Origin: a virus
Length of the DNA stretch: 23,226 bases
Reading direction: 5' to 3' (one strand)
Virus record (IMG/VR): IMGVR_UViG_3300046462_000143
Location: 1 to 23,226 of that record
Below are positions 7,704-15,696 of the stretch, in pieces (position 1 is the stretch's first letter; each line of letters begins with the position of its first letter). The translations under genes and the position numbers were made by a program. The notes below the pieces were generated by a model. It had not been told where the DNA came from and did not search any database. It saw nothing but the letters and a program-made list of their open reading frames with translations.

Positions 7704-9463
7704 TACGGAACCTTCGGGGGCGCGATGACGAGCGGCGCGTCGATGTGCATGCTGCGCAGGTACTCGGCATACCGTGGCCCCTTGCGAGCGACGTCAATCA
7801 ACATTTGAGGGGTCGGCTTGATCATGGGGACTGCGGCGGCCGAACCCGTGGACGTCCTGAGGTCGATGTCTCCCGTGCTGGCCGGCGGTGTGACCGTCGG
7901 CGGCGTCAGTGGTGCCGACGGTGACGGGATGCCGGTCGGGAGCGGAGTCGTCGGCGTATGGTGCAGCTTCCGGTGTTCCGTCAATGCGTCATTGGCACGA
8001 ATGAGCTCGAGGTCGGCTCTGGTCGCCAGCGCCTCGTTCGCTGCTTGTCCTTCTTTGTCACCCGCGAGTCCTGCCGCTTCTGCCTTCCGAGTGTAGAAGC
8101 GCGAATCGGCCTGGGCATGTGTCACGTCACGCTGCAACGTGACTTCGTCCTGTCGTACTGCTCGGCCGCCTACAGTGCGCTGGAGACCCATGAGACGCGT
8201 CTTTTGGGCCGTGCTCAGTCCATCGGCACCCGGAATGTCTTCTTGTGCGAACTGGTCAGGGTTGAAGTACGCTTGGTTCAGAAGCGACAGAAACTTTTCC
8301 GGGTCGCCTGGATCTTTGACCGTTTGAATACGATGCGCTTCGGATGTCAGATTCTCATCGTGCATCGCGCCCATCGCTGTGCGGACGGTCAACGGAACGG
8401 CGCTCAAATCGCCGTCGTGCGCGCGAAGGATCTGATAGCCTTTCTCAAATGCATCTTGCTCTGACTGGCGCGTCGATGCCGCCTTCCGATTGAAAAATAG
8501 ACTAATCCGCTGCTCGGTCTTCTCGCGAACCAATGGCTCCTGAATCTTGGCCGCTTCCCGCATCGCCGCGTCTTCGGTGGTCGCGGCCTGCACTGGACTG
8601 CCCTGCGGCGTTGGCGCCATGCCGGTGATGATGTCACCGTACCTGATGCCTTCCCCTTCGATGGAGCCCCGATTCACCAACGCTTCCGCTTGCGTCAGGT
8701 TCCGGCCCACGAACTCGTCGTGATACTTCGCGAGATACGCCGACGCCGCCAAGTCCTGATGGTTGTCGACCATCTGTTGCAGGACTTGAAATCGGGTATT
8801 GCTCGCGACCTCGGCCTTCTTGTTCGCAATCAGGTCTTCGGGCGCCCCGTTCCGTCGAAGATGGTCCGCGACCGCAGCCTGCTGTGCTTCGACCGCGGCG
8901 TCCACCACATCCGGGTTCTGGTAGCCCTTGACCGCCTCGACGCCTTTGGCTTCGATGAGCGCATCGGTGCCCTGCGCATCGTAGATTTGCCGCTGTTGCG
9001 CAACGTGCTGCTGCGTTTGCTCGTTGACGCGACTCCACTCGTTCTGGACCGCCTTGTCGAAGATTTCGCGCTGCGTGTCGTTCCCCAATCTGTCGCGGAT
9101 GCCTTTGGCCATTTCGGCATACTGGTCCTGCACATCTTCGGGCGCGGTAAACGAATCCGAGCCCTTCTTGTCCAAGACGCCATTCGGACCGTGTAGCAGA
9201 TCCGTCACGCCATTCGTCAGCGCACCATACGCATGCGTGAACGCGACCTGATCGGCTTCCTGCTTAGCCTGGAGCGCGATGCGATGCGATTCGTCCGCGA
9301 TCCGCTGTGCGCCACTCGTCAGTCCTGAGAGATCGCCCAACGTGCCCTTCTCAGCCGCGATGCCGCCGCCGAACGCCTCCTGTGGCGCGGCCGGCGAGAG
9401 CCGAGGCACCTGGAGCGGCGTCGGATTCACATGCGGGACGGAGGAGTACGGCACGACGGGCAT
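7703..9463 (-). CDS. Internal virion protein (T7 gp15-like position), 586 aa
   Basis: This is a long helical protein with a Pro-rich N-terminal 30 residues. It has a region (about residues 85-150) with 'LLHGPNGVLDKKGSDSF' and 'GIRDRLGNDTQREIFDKAV', a pattern common to podovirus internal core proteins. Extended Gln/Ala/Glu-rich helices follow. It ends in a Pro/Thr-rich stretch (residues 510-545) and a short helical tail. There is no lytic transglycosylase signature and no membrane span. It follows the gp14-like gene, as gp15 does in T7, and precedes two further internal proteins, so a role in the ejectosome is the best inference. The start at 9463 lies just after tandem stops (TAA TAG) of the upstream gene, with GGGAG serving as its ribosome site. 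Confidence 0.7.
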   Translation of the reverse strand: MPVVPYSSVPHVNPTPLQVPRLSPAAPQEAFGGGIAAEKGTLGDLSGLTSGAQRIADESHRIALQAKQEADQVAFTHAYGALTNGVTDLLHGPNGVLDKKGSDSFTAPEDVQDQYAEMAKGIRDRLGNDTQREIFDKAVQNEWSRVNEQTQQHVAQQRQIYDAQGTDALIEAKGVEAVKGYQNPDVVDAAVEAQQAAVADHLRRNGAPEDLIANKKAEVASNTRFQVLQQMVDNHQDLAASAYLAKYHDEFVGRNLTQAEALVNRGSIEGEGIRYGDIITGMAPTPQGSPVQAATTEDAAMREAAKIQEPLVREKTEQRISLFFNRKAASTRQSEQDAFEKGYQILRAHDGDLSAVPLTVRTAMGAMHDENLTSEAHRIQTVKDPGDPEKFLSLLNQAYFNPDQFAQEDIPGADGLSTAQKTRLMGLQRTVGGRAVRQDEVTLQRDVTHAQADSRFYTRKAEAAGLAGDKEGQAANEALATRADLELIRANDALTEHRKLHHTPTTPLPTGIPSPSAPLTPPTVTPPASTGDIDLRTSTGSAAAVPMIKPTPQMLIDVARKGPRYAEYLRSMHIDAPLVIAPPKVP

Positions 9464-9466
9464 CTA

Positions 9467-10024
9467 TTATCTCCCGGTGCTGGTTCGGTACTGCGTGTTT
9501 CTCATGTCGGTGCGGTCGTTGGAGTTGCGCTGGTAGATCCCGTACGTCTGCGCCGCACCAGACAGCAAACTGGAATAGCTATTCGCCGTGTAGCCCGCCG
9601 CGGCCTGCTGTCCACCGAACTTCGCCAGCTTCCCTTGCTGCCGGTAATTGATGCCTTCGACCGTGTAACCCCACGCTTCACGGGCTGCGTTGTTCCGGAT
9701 CGTCAGCGCGTCGAGCTCGCCCAACCCCGCCTCACTCGCTTGCACGTCGGCCGCAGACCCGGACGAGATGTCCACGCCCTGTGCTGCGAGTGCCGCGCGG
9801 CTCGAGCCGATGTTTTGCCGCGTGGCCATCCGTTGCCGCGATTCGTCGACTTGCCCGCGCTGTAATGCGTCCTGCGCTTGCGCGTCGGCCAGTGACGCAT
9901 TCTGGTTGTCGATGTTCGACTCGTATTCGCCTTGGGCCTTCGCGGCGGCGGCTTGGCGTTGGTTGCCGATGAAACTTGTCGCGGTCTGCCCAACACTCGC
10001 GACTAAGGCGATCGTGGCACCCAT
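9467..10024 (-). CDS. T7 gp14-like internal virion core protein, 185 aa
   Basis: The N-terminal hydrophobic stretch 'MGATIALVASVGQTATSFIG' is followed by a long Gln/Ala/Asp-rich helix with 'ALQRGQVDESRQRMATRQNIG'. Next comes the signature-like 'SRAALAAQGVDISSGSAADV', which is highly typical of the T7 gp14 / virion core protein family in podoviruses and relatives. The C-terminus is Tyr/Gln/Asn-rich. In T7, gp14 is ejected first and forms a channel in the outer membrane. The same role is inferred here from family and gene order (nozzle, gp14, larger internal proteins). The ATG overlaps the stop of the upstream gene (TAATG), with a good GGAGGTG ribosome site inside that gene. Confidence 0.82.
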   Translation of the reverse strand: MGATIALVASVGQTATSFIGNQRQAAAAKAQGEYESNIDNQNASLADAQAQDALQRGQVDESRQRMATRQNIGSSRAALAAQGVDISSGSAADVQASEAGLGELDALTIRNNAAREAWGYTVEGINYRQQGKLAKFGGQQAAAGYTANSYSSLLSGAAQTYGIYQRNSNDRTDMRNTQYRTSTGR

Positions 10025-11091
10025 TAGGCACCTCCAGGGAGATAGCCCTGCGGCACGACCGCGAGGACGGTATGCGGCGTCGGGTCGACCGACCGGATGA
10101 AGATGCGACCGTGTGAGTTCCAGTCGAGCGACAGAATGTTCACGTCCGAATAGTCCGAAGTGAGCACTTCATAGTTAGGGTCCGTGGGGATCGGCATTTC
10201 GCGCAAGTCCTCGAGCGGATCGACCGCGTCATTGGTCGGCGGCTGACGACCATAGAATGCCGGGCGGGATTGCAGCAGCATGACGCCGATCTTCGTGATG
10301 TCGATCTTGTTGATTTTCAAGCTCGGGCCTTGCGGCCGATCGATGTCGAGCGTTTCGAGATCGCTCAGATACGGCAGACCCACAAAGACGTGGGTATAGA
10401 AGTCGCCGAGCTGCACAACGCCCGAAATGACCTGCCGGAGTGTGATGCGCGCATTATACGGTGAGCCGACGACGTGATCGTCGCCCATGATCGCCACGAA
10501 CTCGCCCTCGAGATGATCGACGCCCGCGACCTGATCGATCGCTTTATCCCAGACCGTGATGTCACCGCTCTGCATCCCGGTCGGGATCGCAACATTCCCA
10601 ACGCCCGTCACAACCGTACTCGACGTAAACCCCGTGATCGTGAACCGGACCTCGCTCCCGTGAAGAATCAGCACGTTCCCTACGTCGCCACTGACGAAGA
10701 CCGGCTCCGAGGCGGTGAGGGTCAACGTTTCGCCTGCGGCCCACGTACTCCCGCCGCTTAGCGCGAGACTGACGCCGGGGGACAATCCATCGTTCGTCGA
10801 GACGTGCCGCCCGTCATATTCAAGCGTCGAATCCATGTAGAACGCCCCACCGCGCGCGGCGGCACTGTTGGGCGCGCCGATCGTGGGCGGCGTGACGGGC
10901 GGCGGCGGAGGGGGCGGCGGCGGGGCGGCGGCGGCCATCGTCCAGACCACTTGCTTGCCGATCGCCGAGACGCGCATCCCGTTGTGGACCGGGAACGTGA
11001 CCTGTTTCCCGATCGCAGAGGCACGATCCCCCTGGACCACAGTAAAGACGACCTGTTTTCCAACGGAGGAGACGCGATCGGCGCCAGCCAT
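10024..11091 (-). CDS. C-terminal half of a split tail nozzle, with N-terminal repeats and polyproline linker, 355 aa
   Basis: Residues 5-52 are three copies of a 17-residue repeat built on 'RVSxxGKQVxF', followed by a run of nine prolines (57-65). From about residue 82 the sequence reads like the C-terminal third of phage tail nozzle (P22 gp10 / T7 gp12-type) proteins: 'AFYMDSTLEYDG', 'VDHLEGEFVAIMGD', 'HVFVGLPYLSDLETLDI', 'LREMPIPTDPNYE', 'WNSHGRIFIRSVDPTPHTVLAVVP'. In related phages this region is continuous with the nozzle N-terminal part, which here sits in a separate gene at 12294-14549. The likely role is the distal tail nozzle, assembled from two chains. The start is ATG at 11091, 16 nt after the previous stop, with no strong Shine-Dalgarno. 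Confidence 0.75.
   Translation of the reverse strand: MAGADRVSSVGKQVVFTVVQGDRASAIGKQVTFPVHNGMRVSAIGKQVVWTMAAAAPPPPPPPPPVTPPTIGAPNSAAARGGAFYMDSTLEYDGRHVSTNDGLSPGVSLALSGGSTWAAGETLTLTASEPVFVSGDVGNVLILHGSEVRFTITGFTSSTVVTGVGNVAIPTGMQSGDITVWDKAIDQVAGVDHLEGEFVAIMGDDHVVGSPYNARITLRQVISGVVQLGDFYTHVFVGLPYLSDLETLDIDRPQGPSLKINKIDITKIGVMLLQSRPAFYGRQPPTNDAVDPLEDLREMPIPTDPNYEVLTSDYSDVNILSLDWNSHGRIFIRSVDPTPHTVLAVVPQGYLPGGA
10936..11079 (-). repeat. Tandem 51-bp coding repeat (three units, last one partial)
   Basis: At the 5' end of the 355-residue nozzle-half gene three units encode DRVSSVGKQVVFTVVQG (11029-11079), DRASAIGKQVTFPVHNG (10978-11028) and MRVSAIGKQVVWTM (10936-10977). Units 1 and 2 are each exactly 17 codons. 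Short RVSQ-type beta repeats of this kind occur near the ends of phage tail proteins. They could form a small beta stack at the tail tip. Confidence 0.75.
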
Positions 11092-11107
11092 GCTAGTTCA
11101 CCATTGG

Positions 11108-12283
11108 CTACGCGATCCGGCGCGCGCCGACTTCTGCGGCGTCGCAGTTCGCAATCGTCCAGGCCGCCGAGGTATGCGGGTCGACCTGGTATCCCGGTGC
11201 GGGACCGACGAGCGTCGAGACGTTATAGCCGGCCGGTGTGGCGCGATCAGCCCCATTGTCGACCTCTGTGGCATTCGAGATGAGCACCGTTCGATTCGTA
11301 TCCGCGCTCGCGTCCGATTTTCGGAGAATGACAAGCGGCGTCACCTCATCAATCGACGATGTTTCCGCTGGCATCGCTTGACAGGTGAACGAGGCGGCTT
11401 TGGGCAAGCTCGTATCGTCGAAGTTGATATACGTCGTATCGCCGTCGCACGCCTGATCATCAACGCATAGGACTCTCGTCGAGTCGCCGACCGCTGTGCC
11501 TGCCGTGTACGTGCCTGCGGCGGTCGCGTGACGATAACTCACGCGCTTGTCGCCGATACGACCAGTGCCAGAGCAATCGTGAATGACGAGATCCGTAAAA
11601 ATGCGGGCCGGGAAGGCGAGGGGCTGCACATAGCCGACCTTCCCACTCCCACCGAGACTATTCCGTGTCGACACGCCAGACAGATCGAGGACGAGCGTGC
11701 CATCGGCGTAGACCCGTACCCCACCGTTCGACGCATGAATCAACTGCCCACTGGCCGGTGGAACGATTTCGATATGGGTGAAGTTCCCGTTGGCACCATT
11801 CAACCCGACCGGCAGGACCGTCGTTGATATGCCGATGATCGTTCCTGGCCCCCCACTGCCTGATCCGGTGCCATTCTTCGCGCAGATCCGCCCATCGGCC
11901 AGCGTTTCGATTGAGAGATGAAGCAACGGGACGTCAAACGTGCCGTTACCGTGCCCGTCATCATCCCAGAACTCGCAGAGGACTGATCCGCCGACATTGC
12001 CAGCTTGTTGAAACGCGAACGCCACGCCGATCGAATGCGCCGAGGTATCCACGGCATCAGCAAACCCCAGTGTCGTCGCACGGAGGCCAGCATAGCCACC
12101 TTTCGAGGCGTAGCCCATATCGGCGCCGGATCCCCGACCCCATTGCGCGAGCGATCCTTCGAACCCAACCTGGACCGAGCCAAAGTTGTTATTCGTCGAC
12201 CGCACGACTGAGAGATAGACCTGTGACCAGGCGATGCTCCCATACCCGAACGACTCGCGCCAGAGAATGACTGGGGCCGTCAT
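11108..12283 (-). CDS. Lectin-like tail protein lying between the two nozzle halves, 391 aa
   Basis: The protein is beta-rich and Gly/Asp/Asn-rich. Residues 5-245 look like a concanavalin A/LamG-type jelly roll ('AHSIGVAFAFQQAG', 'THIEIVPP', 'VRVYADGTLVLDLSGV'), ending in 'ARIFTDLVIHDCSGTGRIGDKRV'. This closing motif is shared by many phage minor tail proteins. Residues 250-391 form a second domain with 'TRVLCVDDQACDGDTTYINFDD', also typical of that tail-protein group. The likely role is a structural and glycan-binding tail component. GAGGA 8 nt upstream of the ATG gives a clear ribosome site, and the gene starts 10 nt after the N-half nozzle stop. It has no endonuclease motif, so it does not look like an intron or intein cargo gene. 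Confidence 0.65.
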   Translation of the reverse strand: MTAPVILWRESFGYGSIAWSQVYLSVVRSTNNNFGSVQVGFEGSLAQWGRGSGADMGYASKGGYAGLRATTLGFADAVDTSAHSIGVAFAFQQAGNVGGSVLCEFWDDDGHGNGTFDVPLLHLSIETLADGRICAKNGTGSGSGGPGTIIGISTTVLPVGLNGANGNFTHIEIVPPASGQLIHASNGGVRVYADGTLVLDLSGVSTRNSLGGSGKVGYVQPLAFPARIFTDLVIHDCSGTGRIGDKRVSYRHATAAGTYTAGTAVGDSTRVLCVDDQACDGDTTYINFDDTSLPKAASFTCQAMPAETSSIDEVTPLVILRKSDASADTNRTVLISNATEVDNGADRATPAGYNVSTLVGPAPGYQVDPHTSAAWTIANCDAAEVGARRIA

Positions 12284-12293
12284 TGTATGATCC

Positions 12294-14549
12294 TCATGTT
12301 ACGGTGACCGCCCATGAGCTCACCGCGCTCCAGGCAGAGATAGTTCCATCCGAGAACTCGTAGCGCACGCGCAACCAATACGTGCCGGTCGTAAGCACTC
12401 TGGTGACGGCACTCGTGATGACGAACGTTCCGACATCCGCGAACTCGCCATCGGTCGGCGTGATTGATTGCGGGCCGGCGATCTGTAGCCGACTCACCGG
12501 AATGTCGGTCAACGCCGTCGAATCGGTCGACGCCGGCCACGTAATCGTGAGATCGGTTGATCCTGTATTGGCGGTCTGCGCCGTCACGGTCGGCGCCGCG
12601 CTCGGCGGGTCACGAGTCGGCGTCACGCCAATCGTCGTAAACCGCGTCGCCGTCACTGGCCCCAAATAATCGGAGAAGACCGTCCCGAGTTGATGGCGTG
12701 CGCGCCACTCGTACGCGACCCCAGACAGGAGACCCGTCATCACCTTGCTTTGCGCACCAGCGGTCACGTCGCTCAAGACGGTCCATGTCGCCGCGACAAT
12801 CTCACGTACCTCGACCGATGTCACCGCAAGCACGTCGCCCGCGATCCAGTTGGCCGTTGCACCCGTCGAGAGAATCGCCGTGGTGCTCGGTGTGGTCGGT
12901 GGCGAGAGCGGGGACGTCGACGGAGGCGGAGGCGGAGGCGGAGGCGGAGGTGTGACGATCGGACCGGCTGCGCCTTCCTCAGGCGTCGCGAAGACGGGCA
13001 ACACGATGCTCGTCGTCTGCCGTTCGATGTACCGAACGTATGCACCGTTGATCAACCGCTTGACGCACCAGTAGACCCAGTGGCTCTTGTCCTCGGGGAC
13101 GACACACACGTTCTCGAGGAAGCCCTTGGTATCGTGCCGATGCCACGCCAGCACTTCTTGCTCAGGGATGTACGTCAGTCCGAGCAACACGCCATCCGAT
13201 CGCACGGCCCAGACCAGATGCGGCGGCTCTTGCTGGAACGTCCAATCGATGATCTTGAAGCCGTCGACCAGATGACTCGAGAAGATCGTGATGTCGCCGC
13301 CGATGAACGTGTACGTGCCGAGCTGGAAATTGGCTTGGAGCTCGCGCACCGCGGCACCGAGCGCCTGCACATAGAGCATCCGCTGCCCGGCTTTGATTGG
13401 TCTGAGCGACGACATGCCGTCGTAACTGGCGATGCGCGAGTTGACCGAGGTCGGCGTCAAGACGCCGTTCCCGTCGCCGTCGACAATCCAGTCCGGCCCT
13501 TCGGTGCCGATCACCAACCGACCGAGCGTCAGAATCTGTCGAATCGCGTCGACCTCGTCCGAGACCAAGCGGAACGTGATCGCGTCGTCATCTTGGACGT
13601 AGACCGAGACGTTGAAGTTGTGATAGAATCCGGTGCGCGAGCACCAGACCGTGTCAGGATTGTTGTTGCTATTCGCGAAGATGAGCCGTTGCTGGTAGTA
13701 GGCGACGACTGAGGGATAGTTGTTGAGGCTCGAAAAGAGATCTTTGACGACAGGCGGTTGCAGTGTGATGTCTGGGACGACGCCGACATCCTGAAACCCT
13801 GTGGTGCTCGTCTGCCCAATGAAGGCGTAGACCCCATCGGTCCCGGTATCCGGCACGCGCTTGTAGACGTTGTACGAATCGGCCCCTGTGACGGCGGTCC
13901 ACGTCAGCGCAATCGGGAATTTCGACGTCGCAGCCCGCGGTAAGGTGTTGGGCGTGCCGAGGATTGATTCCTCACCAGCAATCGAGACAGCCGTCAACGC
14001 ATACGTCGAGAAGTTAGTCGGCGGGCCAGCGGGGACGAGTCCGCCAGACAGCACCGGTTGCCCAGGAGCGGCGATGCCCGACCCAAAGGCAATCGGAGTC
14101 AGTGTCCAGTTCTGGTTTCCGAACCGCTTCAATTCGTGCGGCGGATACCCAGGATGCACCAGCGTGACGACATCGCCCGACTGGATGTACTGAATGTCGG
14201 GCAAGTCCGTTTCGATGTACGGGCTTACGATCTCGTAGGCGTTCGCAGGCGTCACCGGATCAGTGACCACGCCGCCGTTCTGCAGAAAGCGAACGTAGTG
14301 CTCGCCGAACTCCAGCACGAACGACTGCCGGATGTTGAACACGAACGGGATCAGCCGGACTTTCTTGCTCGAGTCCTTGACGGGCGTGATGAACTCGGTC
14401 CCCGGTCGCTTGGTCGCGCCGCCTTGCCGCATCACGACGTAGTTCCGACAGGTGCGCAACCCGATCTCGTACGCGGCAGCATCAGTCCGCGCATGCAAGG
14501 CCGGGGCGATTTCACCCTTGGCGAAACTCCGTTGCGTGGTCGACGCCAC
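12294..14549 (-). CDS. N-terminal part of a split tail nozzle fused to Fn3-like domains, 751 aa
   Basis: Residues 1-150 carry the nozzle N-terminal signature ('FAKGEIAPALHARTDAAAYE', 'CRNYVVMRQGGATKRPGTEF', 'SFVLEFGEHYVRF', 'GDVVTLVHPGYPPHELKR'). Residues 165-262 form the Fn3-like insert usual in these nozzles. Residues 280-510 include 'YYQQRLIFANSNNNPDTVW' and end at 'YVRYIERQ'. Normal nozzles would continue into a 'FFVDSGLTYDG'-type strand here. Instead there is a linker, ten prolines (534-543) and about 200 residues of two Fn3-like modules ('WTVLSDVTAG', 'YEWRARHQLG'; 'LTITWPASTDS', 'YWLRVRYEFSDG'). The missing C-terminal part is in the gene at 10024-11091. The protein is the tail nozzle that extends the portal channel. 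The start is GTG, overlapping the adaptor stop (TAGTG). Confidence 0.82.
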   Translation of the reverse strand: MASTTQRSFAKGEIAPALHARTDAAAYEIGLRTCRNYVVMRQGGATKRPGTEFITPVKDSSKKVRLIPFVFNIRQSFVLEFGEHYVRFLQNGGVVTDPVTPANAYEIVSPYIETDLPDIQYIQSGDVVTLVHPGYPPHELKRFGNQNWTLTPIAFGSGIAAPGQPVLSGGLVPAGPPTNFSTYALTAVSIAGEESILGTPNTLPRAATSKFPIALTWTAVTGADSYNVYKRVPDTGTDGVYAFIGQTSTTGFQDVGVVPDITLQPPVVKDLFSSLNNYPSVVAYYQQRLIFANSNNNPDTVWCSRTGFYHNFNVSVYVQDDDAITFRLVSDEVDAIRQILTLGRLVIGTEGPDWIVDGDGNGVLTPTSVNSRIASYDGMSSLRPIKAGQRMLYVQALGAAVRELQANFQLGTYTFIGGDITIFSSHLVDGFKIIDWTFQQEPPHLVWAVRSDGVLLGLTYIPEQEVLAWHRHDTKGFLENVCVVPEDKSHWVYWCVKRLINGAYVRYIERQTTSIVLPVFATPEEGAAGPIVTPPPPPPPPPPSTSPLSPPTTPSTTAILSTGATANWIAGDVLAVTSVEVREIVAATWTVLSDVTAGAQSKVMTGLLSGVAYEWRARHQLGTVFSDYLGPVTATRFTTIGVTPTRDPPSAAPTVTAQTANTGSTDLTITWPASTDSTALTDIPVSRLQIAGPQSITPTDGEFADVGTFVITSAVTRVLTTGTYWLRVRYEFSDGTISAWSAVSSWAVTVT
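12922..12951 (+). repeat. Hexanucleotide microsatellite (GGAGGC)4 GGAGGT encoding polyproline
   Basis: Five perfect or near-perfect 6-bp units lie inside the 751-residue nozzle gene and encode its proline run (residues 534-543) on the minus strand. Slippage would change linker length by two prolines per unit without shifting the frame. A related GGC-rich stretch at 10897-10923 encodes the proline run in the other nozzle half. Confidence 0.85.
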
Positions 14550-15208
14550 TATCGGGTCCGGATGAAGGACGACTCGGCCGGCTGGTCCGGTTGGCGTTCA
14601 TTCCACGCCGTGTCCTGCGCGTTCGCGATCGCCATTTGATACAACTGGAACGCCCGCTGTCCCAGCTTGTTCGGATCACCCCCGGTCAGGGACGGCGCCA
14701 TGTAGAACGCGAGCTTGAGCGAGAACGCTTGCGCGAAGTCGGCAGGGAAGCGCGCTTCGGCCGTGATCGCCGCCGTGTATTCGAGTTGGGGGATCTCAGG
14801 CGTCGTCGCTGTCGCGGCCACATGGGCCAGATCAGTGAACAGCAGTGCGCCCGTCGCATCCGAACCCAACGCGAATGGAATCCGCGTCTCAGGGACATCA
14901 AGCCGGGTCCCAGTCAACAACCGCCGGCAGTACAACGCATCCGCCGGCACTCGGTAACTGAATTGCCAATCGAGATTGACCGGAATCGTATCGGTTCCAC
15001 CGACGACCGCGCCGAGCGTCGCGAACCGCTTCGCGAACGGCCATTGGAAGTCGGCCAGGATCTCGTCGCGTGTCTGGTCATAGAACGCGGCGCACGCTTG
15101 GGCGTTCTCCGTCGTCTCGGTGAGATTGGCAATGGGCTTCCCAATCGCCAAATGACGAAGGGCCGCGTTGCAAATGCTCGCGGTCGTCGGCGCGAACTGG
15201 ATTGGCAC
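14549..15208 (-). CDS. Head-tail adaptor (T7 gp11 / P22 gp4-like), 219 aa
   Basis: The N-terminal helical part contains 'ICNAALRHLAIGKPIANLTE' and 'ACAAFYDQTRDEILADFQWPFAKR', the classic pattern of podovirus tail tubular A / adaptor proteins. A strand 'WQFSYRVPADALYCRRLL' follows, with C-terminal helices 'FAQAFSLKLAFYMAPSLTG' and 'LYQMAIANAQDTAWNERQPD'. The protein would form a ring of twelve subunits under the portal and hold the nozzle. Position agrees: it comes directly before the nozzle gene, which it overlaps as TAGTG. The start is GTG at 15208, just after the upstream stop at 15212, and the length is normal for the family. Confidence 0.85.
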   Translation of the reverse strand: MPIQFAPTTASICNAALRHLAIGKPIANLTETTENAQACAAFYDQTRDEILADFQWPFAKRFATLGAVVGGTDTIPVNLDWQFSYRVPADALYCRRLLTGTRLDVPETRIPFALGSDATGALLFTDLAHVAATATTPEIPQLEYTAAITAEARFPADFAQAFSLKLAFYMAPSLTGGDPNKLGQRAFQLYQMAIANAQDTAWNERQPDQPAESSFIRTR

Positions 15209-15211
15209 GGG

Positions 15212-15652
15212 CTAGACCCGCTTCGACAGCCAGAGCGTGATGGCGTACGCACTTCCCGATGCGCCGGCACTCGTCAACAGCAGATCGCCCGTCGAGTCAG
15301 CCGTCTTCGGGTCTTGCAGTCCCGGGGTCCGTTGCGCATCGCGGAGGATGTGCGCAGCGCCGTAGCGACTGCCGAGGCCCGTGAAGTCGAGCGAATTGGC
15401 GCCCGTCAGCAAGAGACCGGGGCTATCCGTCGCGTGGTCCCACGTGATCTTGACCGAGGTAAACCCGGTGATCGTGTAGTCGACACGCTCGATGTCCAAG
15501 GCGGTCGGCTCGGCCCCGCCCACAGCCGTGAGCGTCGATTTGTCGACCTTGACCACGTTGGTCTCGCCAGTGCCATCGGAGAGGCTAGTGAGATGGACGA
15601 CGTATTGCTTGGCGTCTTGGTAGATGACGTTGGAGGTAACGGTATCGGCCAT
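15212..15652 (-). CDS. Conserved phage structural protein, 146 aa
   Basis: The start 'MADTVTSNVIYQDAKQYVVH' is followed by 'LTSLSDGTGETNVVKVDKS', 'DYTITGFTSVKITWDH', 'SLDFTGLGSRYGAAH' and a C-terminal 'GDLLLTSAGASGSAYAITLW'. I recognise this beta-rich pattern from a widespread phage protein found between the capsid and adaptor genes of podo- and myoviruses. It is usually annotated as hypothetical or as a virion structural protein. It is possibly a decoration, head-completion or neck-associated protein, but the exact role is not known to me. ATG at 15652 has GAGGA 8 nt upstream and a stem-loop directly before that. Confidence 0.65.
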   Translation of the reverse strand: MADTVTSNVIYQDAKQYVVHLTSLSDGTGETNVVKVDKSTLTAVGGAEPTALDIERVDYTITGFTSVKITWDHATDSPGLLLTGANSLDFTGLGSRYGAAHILRDAQRTPGLQDPKTADSTGDLLLTSAGASGSAYAITLWLSKRV

Positions 15653-15665
15653 CGGATCAATCCTC

Positions 15666-15679
15666 TCGCGTCACCGCGA
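15666..15679 (-). promoter_or_regulatory. Stem-loop abutting the Shine-Dalgarno of the 146-aa structural gene
   Basis: The minus strand reads TCGCG-GTGA-CGCGA followed directly by GAGGA, eight nucleotides and the ATG at 15652. It is a perfect 5-bp GC-rich stem with a GUGA tetraloop. It is the same design as the elements at 3690, 17699 and 22778, and fills most of the 44-bp gap after the upstream gene. Confidence 0.6.
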
Positions 15680-15696
15680 TAGTGGTGTGGGTACAG

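Noticed and set aside
11108-12283. Group I intron, intein or homing endonuclease as the cause of the nozzle split
   Set aside because: The intervening gene has tail-protein motifs and no LAGLIDADG, HNH or GIY-YIG pattern. Both nozzle halves have their own start and stop codons.
12690-13712. Long plus-strand open frame of 340 codons
   Set aside because: It lies wholly antisense to the nozzle gene, is extremely Arg-rich with runs such as RRRRRRRRRR from the microsatellite, and shows no family pattern. It is a GC-rich shadow frame.
1398-14549. Diversity-generating retroelement, expected by analogy with BPP-1
   Set aside because: No reverse transcriptase, Mtd-type C-lectin end or template/variable repeat pair was seen. 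It could lie outside the window.
14591-15682. Long plus-strand open frame of 363 codons
   Set aside because: It is antisense to the adaptor and 146-aa genes, Arg-rich, and crosses the intergenic stem-loop. The minus-strand genes have clear family signatures.
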